A stretch of 64,000 nt of DNA from Amblyomma americanum (lineage: Eukaryota; Arthropoda; Arachnida; Ixodida; Ixodidae). Below the pieces are notes generated by a model that made no database searches, had not been told where the DNA came from, and saw nothing but the letters and a program-made list of their open reading frames with translations. The translations under genes were made by a program, and so were the position numbers. Positions 32,677 through 45,800 of the stretch are shown here, in pieces. Positions within the stretch are counted from its first letter, which is position 1. Each line of letters begins with the position of its first letter. The stretch is from contig NC_135504.1 of NCBI RefSeq assembly GCF_052857255.1, forward strand, positions 133,288,929 through 133,352,928, read 5' to 3'.

Positions 32677-35600
32677 CAGCGCACATCACAGGTGCCCCTA
32701 TTAGCGCTCCACCTCTAACGAAAGCGTCACGTGCGTGCAGAGTGCTGAGGGTGAATTTTGAAATCCGGCGGTTTTAATGCTCACTACCACCGCACATTAA
32801 ACGCGCCCCTATTAGCGTTCCACCTCTATCGGAAGCGTGGCGTGAGTCCGGTGATCTGACGGTGAATTTTGAAAGCCGGCGGTTTTTAAAGCTCGCTACC
32901 ACGGCACATCACACGCGCCCCTATTAGCATTCCACCTCTAACGAAAGCGTCACGTGCGTCCGGAGTGCTGACGGTGATTTTTGAAAGCCGTCGGATTTAA
33001 AGCTCGCTACCACGGCAGATCACACGCGCCCCTATTAGCGTTCCACCTCTAACGGAAGCGTGGCGTGCGTCCGGTGTTCTGACGGTGAATTTTGAAAGCC
33101 GGTGGTTTTTAAAGCTCGCTACCACCGCACATCACAGGTGCCCCTATTAGCGCTCCACCTCTAACGAAAGCGTCACGTGCGTCCGGAGTGCTGACGGTGA
33201 TTTTTGAGAGCCGGCGGTTGTAAACTCGCTACCACGGCACATCACACGCGCCCCTATTAGCGTTCCACCTCTAACGGAAGCGTCGCGTGCGTCCGGAGTT
33301 CTGACGGTGATATATGAAAGCTGGCGGGTTTAAAGCTCGATACCACGGCACACCACACGCGCCCCTACAAGTGTTCCACCTCAAATGAAAGCTGGGCGTG
33401 CGTCCGGAGGGCTGACGGTGAATTTTGAAAACCGGCGGTTTTAAAACTCGCTACCACCGCACATCACAGGTGCCCCTATTAGCGCTCCACCTCTAACGAA
33501 AGCGTCACGTGCGTCCCGAGTGCTGACGGTGGTTTTTGAAAGCCGGCGGTTTTAAAGCTCGCTGCCACGGCACATCACAGGCGCCCGTATTAGCGTTCCA
33601 CCTCTAACGGAAGCGTGGCGTGCGTCCGCTGTTCTGACGGTGAGTTGTGAAAGCCGGCGGTTTTTATAGCTCGCTACCACCGCACATCACAGGTGCCCCT
33701 ATTAGCGCTCCACCTCTAACTAAAGCGTCACGTGCGTCCGGAGTGCTGACGGTGATTTTTGAAAGCCAGCGGTTTTAAAGCTCGCTACCACCGCACATCA
33801 CAGGTGCCCCTATTAGCGCTCCACCTCTAACGAAAGCGTCACGTGCGTCCGGAGTGCTGACAGTGATTTTTGAAAGCCGGCGGATTTAAAGCTCGCTACC
33901 ACGGCACATCACACGCGCCCCTATTAGCGTTCCACCTCTAACGGAAGCGTGGCGTGCGTCCGGTGTTCTGACGGTGAATTTTGAAAGCCGGCGGTTTTTG
34001 AAGCTCGCTACCACCGCACATTACAGGTGCCCCTATTAGCGCTCCACCTCAAACGAAAGCGTCACGTGCGTCCGGAGTGCTGACGGTGATTTTTGAAAGC
34101 CGGCGGTTTTAAAGCTCGCTAACACGGCACATCTCACGCGCCCCTATTAGCGTTCCGCCTCTAACGGAAGCGTCGCGTGCGTCCGGTGCTCTGACGGTGA
34201 ATTTTGAAAGCCGGTGGATTTTAAAGCTTGCTACCAGCGCACATCGCACGTGCCCCTATTAGCGTTCCACCTCTAACGAAAGCGTCACGTGCGTCCGGAG
34301 TGCTGACGGTGATTTGTGAAAGCAGGCGGTTTTAAAGCTCGCTGCCACGGCACATCACACGCGCCCCTATTAGCGTTCCACCTCTAACGGAAGCGTGGCG
34401 TGCGTCCGCTGTTCTGACGGTGAATTTTGAAAGACGGCGGTTTTTAAAGCTCGCTACCACCGCACATCACAGGTGCCCCTATTAGCCCTCCACCTCTAAC
34501 TAAAGCGTCACGTGCGTCCGGAGTGCTGACGCTGATTTTTGAAAGCTGGCGGTTTTAAAGCTCGCTACCACGGCACATCACACGCGCCCCTATTATCGTT
34601 CCACCTTTAACGAAGCGTCGCGTGCGTCCGGTGTTGTGACGGTGATTTTTGAAAGCCGGCGGTTTTAAAAGCGCCCTACCACCGCACATTAGAGGTGCCC
34701 CTATTAGCGCTCCACCTCTAACGAAAGCGTCACGTGCGTCCGGAGTGCTGACGGTGATTTTTGAAATCCGGCGGTTTTAAAGCTCGCTACCACGGCACAT
34801 CACACGCGCCCCTATTAGCGTTCCACCTCTAACGGAAGCGTCGCGTGCGTCTGGAGTGCTGACGGTGATTTTTGAAAGCCGGCTGTTTTAAAGCTCGCTA
34901 CCACGGTACATCACACGCGCCCCTATTAGCGTTCCACCTCTAACGGAAGCGTCGCGTGCGTCCGGTGTTCTGACGGTGAATTTTGAAAGCCGGCGGTTTT
35001 TAAAGCTCGCTACCACCGCACATCACAGGTGCCCCTATTAGCACTCACACCTCTAACGAAAGCGTCACGTGCGTCCGGAGTGCTGACGGTGATTTTTGAA
35101 AGCCGGCGGTTTTAAAGCTCGCTACCACGGCACATCACACGCGCCCCTATTAGCGTTCAACCTCTAACGGAAGCGTGGCGTGCGTCCGCTGTTCTGACGG
35201 TGAATTTTGAAAGAGGGCGGTTTTTAAAGCTCGCTACCACCGCACATCACAGGTGCCCCTATTAGCCCTCCACCTCTAACTAAAGCGTCACGTGCATCCG
35301 GAGTGCTGACGGTGATTTTTGAAAGCTGGCGGTTCTAAAGCTCGCTACCACGGCACATCACACGCGCCCCTATTATCGTTCCACCTCTAACAGAAGCGTC
35401 GCGTGCGTCTGGTGTTCTGAGGGTGATTTTTGAAAGCCGGCGGTTTTAAAAGCGCCCTACCACCGCACATTAGAGGTGCCCCTATTAGCGCTCCACCTCT
35501 AACGAAAGCGTCACGTGCGTCCGGAGTGCTGACGGTGATTTTTGAAAGCCGGCGGTTTTAAAGCTCGCTACCACGGCACATCACACGCGCCCCTATTAGC

Positions 35601-38160
35601 GTTCCACCTCTAACGGAAGCGTCGCGTGCGTCTGGAGTGCTGACGGTGATTTTTGAAAGCCGGCGGTTTTAAAGCTCGCTACCACGGTACATCACACGCG
35701 CCCCTATTAGCGTTCCACCTCTAACGGAAGCGTCGCGTGCGTCCGGTGTTCTGACGGTGAATTTTGAAAGCCGGCGGTTTTTAAAGCTCGCTACCACCGC
35801 ACATCACAGGTGCCCCTATTAGCGCTCCACGTCTAACGAAAGCGTCACGTGCGTCCGGAGTGCTGAGGGCGATTTTTGAAAGCCGGCGGTTTTAAAGCTC
35901 GCTGCCACGGTACATCACACGCGCCCCTATTAGCGTTCCACCTCTAACGAAAGCATGGCGAGCGTCCGCTGTTCTAACGGTGAATTTTGAAAGCCGGCGT
36001 TTTTTAAAGCTCGCTACCACCGCACATCACAGGTGCGCCTATTAGCGCTCCACCTCTAACTAAAGCGTCACGTGCGTCCGGAGTGCTGACGGTGATGTTT
36101 GAAAGCCTGCGGTTTTAAAGCTCGCTACCACGGCACATCACACGCGCTCCTATTAGCGTTCCACCTTTAACGGAAGCGTCGCGTGCGTCCGGTGTTTGAC
36201 GGTGAATTTTGAAAGCCGGCGGTTTTAAAGCTCGCTACCACGGCACATCACACGCGCTCCTATTAGCGTTCCACCTTTAAAGGAAGGGTCGTGTGCGTCC
36301 GGTGTTCTGACGGTGAATTTTGAAAGCCGGCGGTTTTAAAAGCGCCCTACAACCGCACATCACAGGTGCCCCTATTAGCGCTCCACCTCTAACGAAAGCG
36401 TCACGTGCGTCCGGAGTGCTGACGGTGAGTTTTGAAAGCAGGCGGTTTTAAAGCTCGCTACCACGGCACATCACACGCGCCCCTATTAGCGTCCCACCTC
36501 TAACAGAAGCGTCGCGTGCGTCCGGTGTTCTGACGGTGAATTTTGAAAGCCGGCGGTTTTGAAAGCTCGCTACCACCGCACATCACAGGTGCCCCTATTA
36601 GCGCTCCACCTCTATCGAAAGCGTCACGTGCGTCTGGAGTGCTGACAGTGATTTTTGAAAGCCGGCGGTTTTAAAGCTCGCTACCAGGGCACATCACGCG
36701 CGCCCCTATTAGCGTTCCACCTCTAACGAAAGCGTCACGTGCGTCCGGAGTGCTGACGGTGTTTTTTGAAAGCCGGCGGTTTTAAAGCTCGCTACAACGG
36801 CACATCACACGCGCCCCTATTAGCGTTCCACCTCTAACGGAAGCGTCGCGCGCGTCCGGAGTGCTGACGGTGAATTTTGAAAACCGGCGGTTTCTAAAGC
36901 TCGTTACCAGCGCACATCACAGGTGCCCCTATTAGCGCTCCACCTCTAACGAAAGCGTCACGTGCGTGCAGAGTGCTGAGGGTGAATTTTGAAATCCGGC
37001 GGTTTTAATGCTCACCACCACCGCACATTAAACGCGCCCCTATTAGCGTTCCACCTCTATCGGAAGCGTGGCGTGCGTCCGGTGATCTGACGGTGAATTT
37101 TGAAAGCCGGCGGTTTTTAAAGCTCTCTACCCCCGCACATCACAGGTGCCCCTATTAGCACTCACACCTCTAACGAAAGCGTCACGTGCGTCCGGAGTGC
37201 TGACGGTGATTTTTGAAAGCCGGCGGTTTTAAAGCTCGCTACCACGGCACATCACACGCGCCCCTATTAGCGTTCCACCTCTAACGGAAGCGTCGCGTGC
37301 GTCTGGTGTTCTGAGGGTGATTTTTGAAAGCCGGCGGTTTTAAAAGCGCCCTACCACCGCACATTAGAGGTGCCCCTATTAGCGCTCCACCTCTAACGAA
37401 AGCGTCACGTGCGTCCGGAGTGCTGACGGTGATTTTTGAAAGCCGGCGGTTTTAAAGCTCGCTACCACCGCACATCACAGGTGCCCCTATTAGCGCTCCA
37501 CGTCTAACGAAAGCGTCACGTGCGTCCGGAGTGCTGAGGGCGATTTTTGAAAGCCGGCGGTTTTAAAGCTCGCTGCCACGGTACATCACACGCGCCCCTA
37601 TTAGCGTTCCACCTCTAACGAAAGCATGGCGAGCGTCCGCTGTTCTAACGGTGAATTTTGAAAGCCGGCGTTTTTTAAAGCTCGCTACCACCGCACATCA
37701 CAGGTGCGCCTATTAGCGCTCCACCTCTAACTAAAGCGTCACGTGCGTCCGGAGTGCTGACGGTGATGTTTGAAAGCCTGCGGTTTTAAAGCTCGCTACC
37801 ACGGCACATCACACGCGCTCCTATTAGCGTTCCACCTTTAAAGGAAGGGTCGTGTGCGTCCGGTGTTCTGACGGTGAATTTTGAAAGCCGGCGGTTTTGA
37901 AAGCTTGCTACCACCGCACATCACAGGTGCCCCTATTAGCGCTCCACCTCTATCGAAAGCGTCACGTGCGTCCGGAGTGCTGACAGTGATTTTTGAAAGC
38001 CGGCGGTTTTAAAGCTCGCTACAACGGCACATCACACGCGCCCCTATTAGCGTTCCACCTCTAACGGAAGCGTCGCGTGCGTCCGGTGTTCTGACGGTGA
38101 ATTTTGAAAGCCGGCGGTTTTTAAAGCTCGCTACCACCGCACTTCACAGGTGCCCCTATT

Positions 38161-41100
38161 AGCACTCACACCTCTAACGAAAGCGTCACGTGCGTCCGGA
38201 GTGCTGACGGTGATTTTTGAAAGCCGGCGGTTTTAAAGCTCGCTACCACGGCACATCACACGCGCCCCTATTAGCGTTCCACCTCTAACGGAAGCGTCGC
38301 GTGCGTCTGGTGTTCTGAGGGTGATTTTTGAAAGCCGGCGGTTTTAAAAGCGCCCTACCACCGCACATTAGAGGTGCCCCTATTAGCGCTCCACCTCTAA
38401 CGAAAGCGTCACGTGCGTCCGGAGTGCTGACGGTGATTTTTGAAAGCCGGCGGTTTTAAAGCTCGCTACCACGGCACATCACACGCGCCCCTATTAGCGT
38501 TCCACCTCTAACGGAAGCGTCGCGTGCGTCTGGAGTGCTGACGGTGATTTTTGAAAGCCGGCGGTTTTAAAGCTCGCTACCACGGTACATCACACGCGCC
38601 CCTATTAGCGTTCCACCTCTAACGGAAGCGTCGCGTGCGTCCGGTGTTCTGACGGTGAATTTTGAAAGCCGGCGGTTTTTAAAGCTCGCTACCACCGCAC
38701 ATCACAGGTGCCCCTATTAGCGCTCCACGTCTAACGAAAGCGTCACGTGCGTCCGGAGTGCTGAGGGCGATTTTTGAAAGCCGGCGGTTTTAAAGCTCGC
38801 TGCCACGGTACATCACACGCGCCCCTATTAGCGTTCCACCTCTAACGAAAGCATGGCGAGCGTCCGCTGTTCTAACGGTGAATTTTGAAAGCCGGCGTTT
38901 TTTAAAGCTCGCTACCACCGCACATCACAGGTGCGCCTATTAGCGCTCCACCTCTAACTAAAGCGTCACGTGCGTCCGGAGTGCTGACGGTGATGTTTGA
39001 AAGCCTGCGGTTTTAAAGCTCGCTACCACGGCACATCACACGCGCTCCTATTAGCGTTCCACCTTTAAAGGAAGGGTCGTGTGCGTCCGGTGTTCTGACG
39101 GTGAATTTTGAAAGCCGGCGGTTTTAAAAGCGCCCTACAACCGCACATCACAGGTGCCCCTATTAGCGCTCCACCTCTAACGAAAGCGTCACGTGCGTCC
39201 GGAGTGCTGACGGTGAGTTTTGAAAGCAGGCGGTTTTAAAGCTCGCTACCACGGCACATCACACGCGCCCCTATTAGCGTCCCACCTCTAACAGAAGCGT
39301 CGCGTGCGTCCGGTGTTCTGACGGTGAATTTTGAAAGCCGGCGGTTTTGAAAGCTTGCTACCACCGCACATCACAGGTGCCCCTATTAGCGCTCCACCTC
39401 TATCGAAAGCGTCACGTGCGTCCGGAGTGCTGACAGTGATTTTTGAAAGCCGGCGGTTTTAAAGCTCGCTACCAGGGCACATCACACGCGCCCCTATTAG
39501 CCTTCCACCTCTAACGGAAGCGTCGCGTGCGTCCGGTGTTCTGACGGTGAATTTTGAAAGCCGGCGGTTTTTAAAGCTCGCTACCACCGCACATCACAGG
39601 TGCCCCTATTAGCACTCACACCTCTAACGAAAGCGTCACGTGCGTCCGGAGTGCTGACGGTGATTTTTGAAAGCCGGCGGTTTTAAAGCTCGCTACCACG
39701 GCACATCACACGCGCCCCTATTAGCGTTCCACCTCTAACGGAAGCGTCGCGTGCGTCTGGTGTTCTGAGGGTGATTTTTGAAAGCCGGCGGTTTTAAAAG
39801 CGCCCTACCACCGCACATTAGAGGTGCCCCTATTAGCGCTCCACCTCTAACGAAAGCGTCACGTGCGTCCGGAGTGCTGACGGTGATTTTTGAAAGCCGG
39901 CGGTTTTAAAGCTCGCTACCACGGCACATCACACGCGCCCCTATTAGCGTTCCACCTCTAACGGAAGCGTCGCGTGCGTCTGGAGTGCTGACGGTGATTT
40001 TTGAAAGCCGGCGGTTTTAAAGCTCGCTACCACGGTACATCACACGCGCCCCTATTAGCGTTCCACCTCTAACGGAAGCGTCGCGTGCGTCCGGTGTTCT
40101 GACGGTGAATTTTGAAAGCCGGCGGTTTTTAAAGCTCGCTACCACCGCACATCACAGGTGCCCCTATTAGCGCTCCACGTCTAACGAAAGCGTCACGTGC
40201 GTCCGGAGTGCTGAGGGCGATTTTTGAAAGCCGGCGGTTTTAAAGCTCGCTGCCACGGTACATCACACGCGCCCCTATTAGCGTTCCACCTCTAACGAAA
40301 GCATGGCGAGCGTCCGCTGTTCTAACGGTGAATTTTGAAAGCCGGCGTTTTTTAAAGCTCGCTACCACCGCACATCACAGGTGCGCCTATTAGCGCTCCA
40401 CCTCTAACTAAAGCGTCACGTGCGTCCGGAGTGCTGACGGTGATGTTTGAAAGCCTGCGGTTTTAAAGCTCGCTACCACGGCACATCACACGCGCTCCTA
40501 TTAGCGTTCCACCTTTAAAGGAAGGGTCGTGTGCGTCCGGTGTTCTGACGGTGAATTTTGAAAGCCGGCGGTTTTAAAAGCGCCCTACAACCGCACATCA
40601 CAGGTGCCCCTATTAGCGCTCCACCTCTAACGAAAGCGTCACGTGCGTCCGGAGTGCTGACGGTGAGTTTTGAAAGCAGGCGGTTTTAAAGCTCGCTACC
40701 ACGGCACATCACACGCGCCCCTATTAGCGTCCCACCTCTAACAGAAGCGTCGCGTGCGTCCGGTGTTCTGACGGTGAATTTTGAAAGCCGGCGGTTTTGA
40801 AAGCTTGCTACCACCGCACATCACAGGTGCCCCTATTAGCGCTCCACCTCTATCGAAAGCGTCACGTGCGTCCGGAGTGCTGACAGTGATTTTTGAAAGC
40901 CGGCGGTTTTAAAGCTCGCTACCAGGGCACATCACACGCGCCCCTATTAGCCTTCCACCTCTAACGGAAGCGTCGCGTGCGTCCGGTGTTCTGACGGTGA
41001 ATTTTGAAAGCCGGCGGTTTTTAAAGCTCGCTACCACCGCACATCACAGGTGCCCCTATTAGCACTCACACCTCTAACGAAAGCGTCACGTGCGTCCGGA

Positions 41101-41960
41101 GTGCTGACGGTGATTTTTGAAAGCCGGCGGTTTTAAAGCTCGCTACCACGGCACATCACACGCGCCCCTATTAGCGTTCCACCTCTAACGGAAGCGTCGC
41201 GTGCGTCTGGTGTTCTGAGGGTGATTTTTGAAAGCCGGCGGTTTTAAAAGCGCCCTACCACCGCACATTAGAGGTGCCCCTATTAGCGCTCCACCTCTAA
41301 CGAAAGCGTCACGTGTGTCCGGAGTGCTGACGGTGATTTTTGAAAGCCGGCGGTTTTAAAGCTCGCTACCACGGCACATCACACGCGCCCCTATTAGCGT
41401 TCCACCTCTAACGGAAGCGTCGCGTGCGTCTGGAGTGCTGACGGTGATTTTTGAAAGCCGGCGGTTTTAAAGCTCGCTACCACGGTACATCACACGCGCC
41501 CCTAATAGCGTTCCACCTCTAACGGAAGCGTCGCGTGCGTCCGCTGTTCTGACGGTGAATTTTGAAAGCCGGCGGTTTTTAAAGCTCGCTACCACCGCAC
41601 ATCACAGGTGCCCCTATTAGCGCTCCACGTCTAACGAAAGCGTCACGTGCGTCCGGAGTGCTGAGGGCGATTTTTGAAAGCCGGCGGTTTTAAAGCTCGC
41701 TGCCACGGTACACCACACGCGCCCCTATTAGCGTTCCACCTCTAACGAAAGCATGGCGAGCGTCCGCTGTTCTAACGGTGAATTTTGAAAGCCGGCGTTT
41801 TTTAAAGCTCGCTACCACCGCACATCACAGGTGCGCCTATTAGCGCTCCACCTCTAACTAAAGCGTCACGTGCGTCCGGAGTGCTGACGGTGATGTTGGA
41901 AAGCCTGCGGTTTTAAAGCTCGCTACCACGGCACATCACACGCGCTCCTATTAGCGTTCC
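38161..41960. repeat. 13-monomer higher-order repeat, 1450 bp
   Basis: The rare junction AGCACTCACACCTC occurs at 38161, 39611 and 41061, exactly 1450 bp apart. Rare variants repeat at the same spacing (CCTTCCACC at about 39500 and 40950). Stretches I compared are identical or differ by single bases. The third copy diverges near 41960. A shorter nine-monomer relative of 1004 bp lies at 37157-38160. Confidence 0.93.
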
Positions 41961-42804
41961 ACCTTTAACGGAAGCGTCGCGTGCGTCCGGTGTTTGACGG
42001 TGAATTTTGAAAGCCGGCGGTTTTAAAAGCGCCCTACCACCGCACATCAGAGGTGCCCCTATTAGAGCTCCACCTCTAACGAAAGCGTCACGTGCGTCCG
42101 TAGTGCTGTCGGTGATTTTTGAAAGCCGGCGGTTTTAAAGCTCGCTACCACGGCACATCACACGCGCTCCTATTAGCGTTCCACCTTTAAAGGAAGGGTC
42201 GTGTGCGTCCGGTGTTCTGACGGTGAATTTTGAAAGCCGGCGGTTTTAAAAGCGCCCTACAACCGCACATCACAGGTGCCCCTATTAGCGCTCCACCTCT
42301 AACGAAAGCGTCACGTGCGTCCGGAGTGCTGACGGTGAGTTTTGAAAGCAGGCGGTTTTAAAGCTCGCTACCACGGCACATCACACGCGCCCCTATTAGC
42401 GTCCCACCTCTAACAGAAGCGTCGCGTGCGTCCGGTGTTCTGACGGTGAATTTTGAAAGCCGGCGGTTTTGAAAGCTTGCTACCACCGCACATCACAGGT
42501 GCCCCTATTAGCGCTCCACCTCTATCGAAAGCGTCACGTGCGTCCGGAGTGCTGACAGTGATTTTTGAAAGCCGGCGGTTTTAAAGCTCGCTACCAGGGC
42601 ACATCACGCGCGCCCCTATTAGCGTTCCACCTCTAACGGAAGCGTCGCGTGCGTCCGGAGTGCTGACGGTGAATTTTGAAAACCGACGGTTTCTAAAGCT
42701 CGTTACCAGCGCACATCACAGGTGCCCCTATTAGCGCTGCACCTCTAACGAAAGCGTCACGTGCGTGCAGAGTGCTGAGGGTGAATTTTGAAATCCGGCG
42801 GTTT

Positions 42805-45800
42805 TAATGCTCACCACCACCGCACATTAAACGCGCCCCTATTAGCGTTCCACCTCTATCGGAAGCGTGGCGTGCGTCCGGTGATCTGACGGTGAATTTT
42901 GAAAGCCGGCGGTTTTTAAAGCTCTCTACCCCCGCACATCACAGGTGCCCCTATTAGCGCTCCACCTCTAACGAAAGCGTCACGTGCGTCCGGAGTGCTG
43001 ACGGTGATTTTTGAAAGCAGGCGGTTTTAAAGCTCGCTTCCACGGCACATCACACGCGCCCGTATTAGCGTCCCACCTCTAACAGAAGCGTCGCGTGCGT
43101 CCGGTGTTCTGACGGTGAATTTTGAAAGCCGGCGGTTTTTAAAGCTCGCTACCACCGCACATCACAGGTGCCCCTATTAGCGCTCCACCTCTAACGAAAG
43201 CGTCACGTGCGTCCGGAGTGCTGACAGTGATTTTTGAAAGCCGGCGGATTTAAAGCTCGCTACCACGGCACATCACACGCGCCCCTATTAGCGTTCCACC
43301 TCTAACGGAAGCGTGGCGTGCGTCTGGTGTTCTGAGGGTGATTTTCGAAAGCAGGCCGTTTTAAAAGCGCCCTACCACCGCACATTAGAGGTGCCCCTAT
43401 TAGCGCTCCACCTCTAACGAAAGCGTCACGTGCGTCCGGAGTGCTGACGGTGATTTTTAAAAGCCGGCGGTTTTAAAGCTCGCTACCACGGCACATCACA
43501 CGCGCCCCTATTAGCGTTCCACCTCTAACGGAAGCGTCGCGTGCGTCTGGAGTGCTGACGGTGATTTTTGAAAGCCGGCGGTTTTAAAGCTCGCTACCAC
43601 GGTACATCACACGCGCCCCTATTAGCGTTCCACCTCTAACGGAAGCGTCGCGTGCGTCCGGTGTTCTGACGGTGAATTTTGAAAGCCGGCGGTTTTTAAA
43701 GCTCGCTACCACCGCACATCACAGGTGCCCCTATTAGCGCTCCACGTCTAACGAAAGCGTCACGTGCGTCCGGAGTGCTGAGGGCGATTTTTGAAAGCCG
43801 GCGGTTTTAAAGCTCGCTGCCACGGTACATCACACGCGCCCCTATTAGCGTTCCACCTCTAACGAAAGCATGGCGAGCGTCCGCTGTTCTAACGGTGAAT
43901 TTTGAAAGCCGGCGTTTTTTAAAGCTCGCTACCACCGCACATCACAGGTGCGCCTATTAGCGCTCCACCTCTAACTAAAGCGTCACGTGCGTCCGGAGTG
44001 CTGACGGTGATGTTGGAAAGCCTGCGGTTTTAAAGCTCGCTACCACGGCACATCACACGCGCTCCTATTAGCGTTCCACCTTTAACGGAAGCGTCGCGTG
44101 CGTCCGGTGTTTGACGGTGAATTTTGAAAGCCGGCGGTTTTAAAAGCGCCCTACCACCGCACATCAGAGGTGCCCCTATTAGAGCTCCACCTCTAACGAA
44201 AGCGTCACGTGCGTCCGTAGTGCTGACGGTGATTTTTGAAAGCCGGCGGTTTTAAAGCTCGCTACCACGGCACATCACACGCGCTCCTATTAGCGTTCCA
44301 CCTTTAAAGGAAGGGTCGTGTGCGTCCGGTGTTCTGACGGTGAATTTTGAAAGCCGGCGGTTTTAAAAGCGCCCTACAACCGCACATCACAGGTGCCCCT
44401 ATTAGCGCTCCACCTCTAACGAAAGCGTCACGTGCGTCCGGAGTGCTGACTTTGAGTTTTGAAAGCAGGCGGTTTTAAAGCTCGCTACCACGGCACATCA
44501 CACGCGCCCCTATTAGCGTCCCACCTCTAACAGAAGCGTCGCGTGCGTCCGGTGTTCTGACGGTGAATTCTGAAAGCCGGCGGTTTTGAAAGCTTGCTAC
44601 CACCGCACATCACAGGTGCCCCTATTAGCGCTCCACCTCTATCGAAAGCGTCACGTGCGTCCGGAGTGCTGACAGTGATTTTTGAAAGCCGGCGGTTTTA
44701 AAGCTCGCTACCAGGGCACATCACTCGCGCCCCTATTAGCGTTCCACCTCTAACGAAAGCGTCACGTGCGTCCGGAGTGCTGACGGTGTTTTTTGAAAGC
44801 CGGCGGTTTTAAAGCTCGCTACAACGGCACATCACACGCGCCCCTATTAGCGTTCCACCTCTAACGGAAGCGTCGCGTGCGTCCGGAGTGCTGACGGTGA
44901 ATTTTGAAAACCGGCGGTTTCTAAAGCTCGTTACCAGCGCACATCACAGGTGCCCCTATTAGCGCTGCACCTCTAACGAAAGCGTCACGTGCGTGCAGAG
45001 TGCTGAGGGTGAATTTTGAAATCCGGCGGTTTTAATGCTCACCACCACCGCACATTAAACGCGCCCCTATTAGCGTTCCACCTCTATCGGAAGCGTGGCG
45101 TGCGTCCGGTGATCTGACGGTGAATTTTGAAAGCCGGCGGTTTTTAAAGCTCTCTACCCCCGCACATCACAGGTGCCCCTATTAGCGCTCCACCTCTAAC
45201 GAAAGCGTCACGTGCGTCCGGAGTGCTGACGGTGATTTTTGAAAGCAGGCGGTTTTAAAGCTCGCTTCCACGGCACATCACACGCGCCCGTATTAGCGTC
45301 CCACCTCTAACAGAAGCGTCGCGTGCGTCCGGTGTTCTGACGGTGAATTTTGAAAGCCGGCGGTTTTTAAAGCTCGCTACCACCGCACATCACAGGTGCC
45401 CCTATTAGCGCTCCACCTCTAACGAAAGCGTCACGTGCGTCCGGAGTGCTGACAGTGATTTTTGAAAGCCGGCGGATTTAAAGCTCGCTACCACGGCACA
45501 TCACACGCGCCCCTATTAGCGTTCCACCTCTAACGGAAGCGTGGCGTGCGTCTGGTGTTCTGAGGGTGATTTTCGAAAGCAGGCGGTTTTAAAAGCGCCC
45601 TACCACCGCACATTAGAGGTGCCCCTATTAGCGCTCCACCTCTAACGAAAGCGTCACGTGCGTCCGGAGTGCTGACGGTGATTTTTAAAAGCCGGCGGTT
45701 TTAAAGCTCGCTACCACGGCACATCACACGCGCCCCTATTAGCGTTCCACCTCTAACGGAAGCGTCGCCTGCGTCTGGAGTGCTGACGGTGATTTTTGAA

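Noticed and set aside
32445..32777. 110-codon plus-strand open frame and its minus-strand mirror
   Set aside because: They consist of subterminal repeats (FGP, IGP-type repeats) running into satellite. They are repeat translation, not genes.
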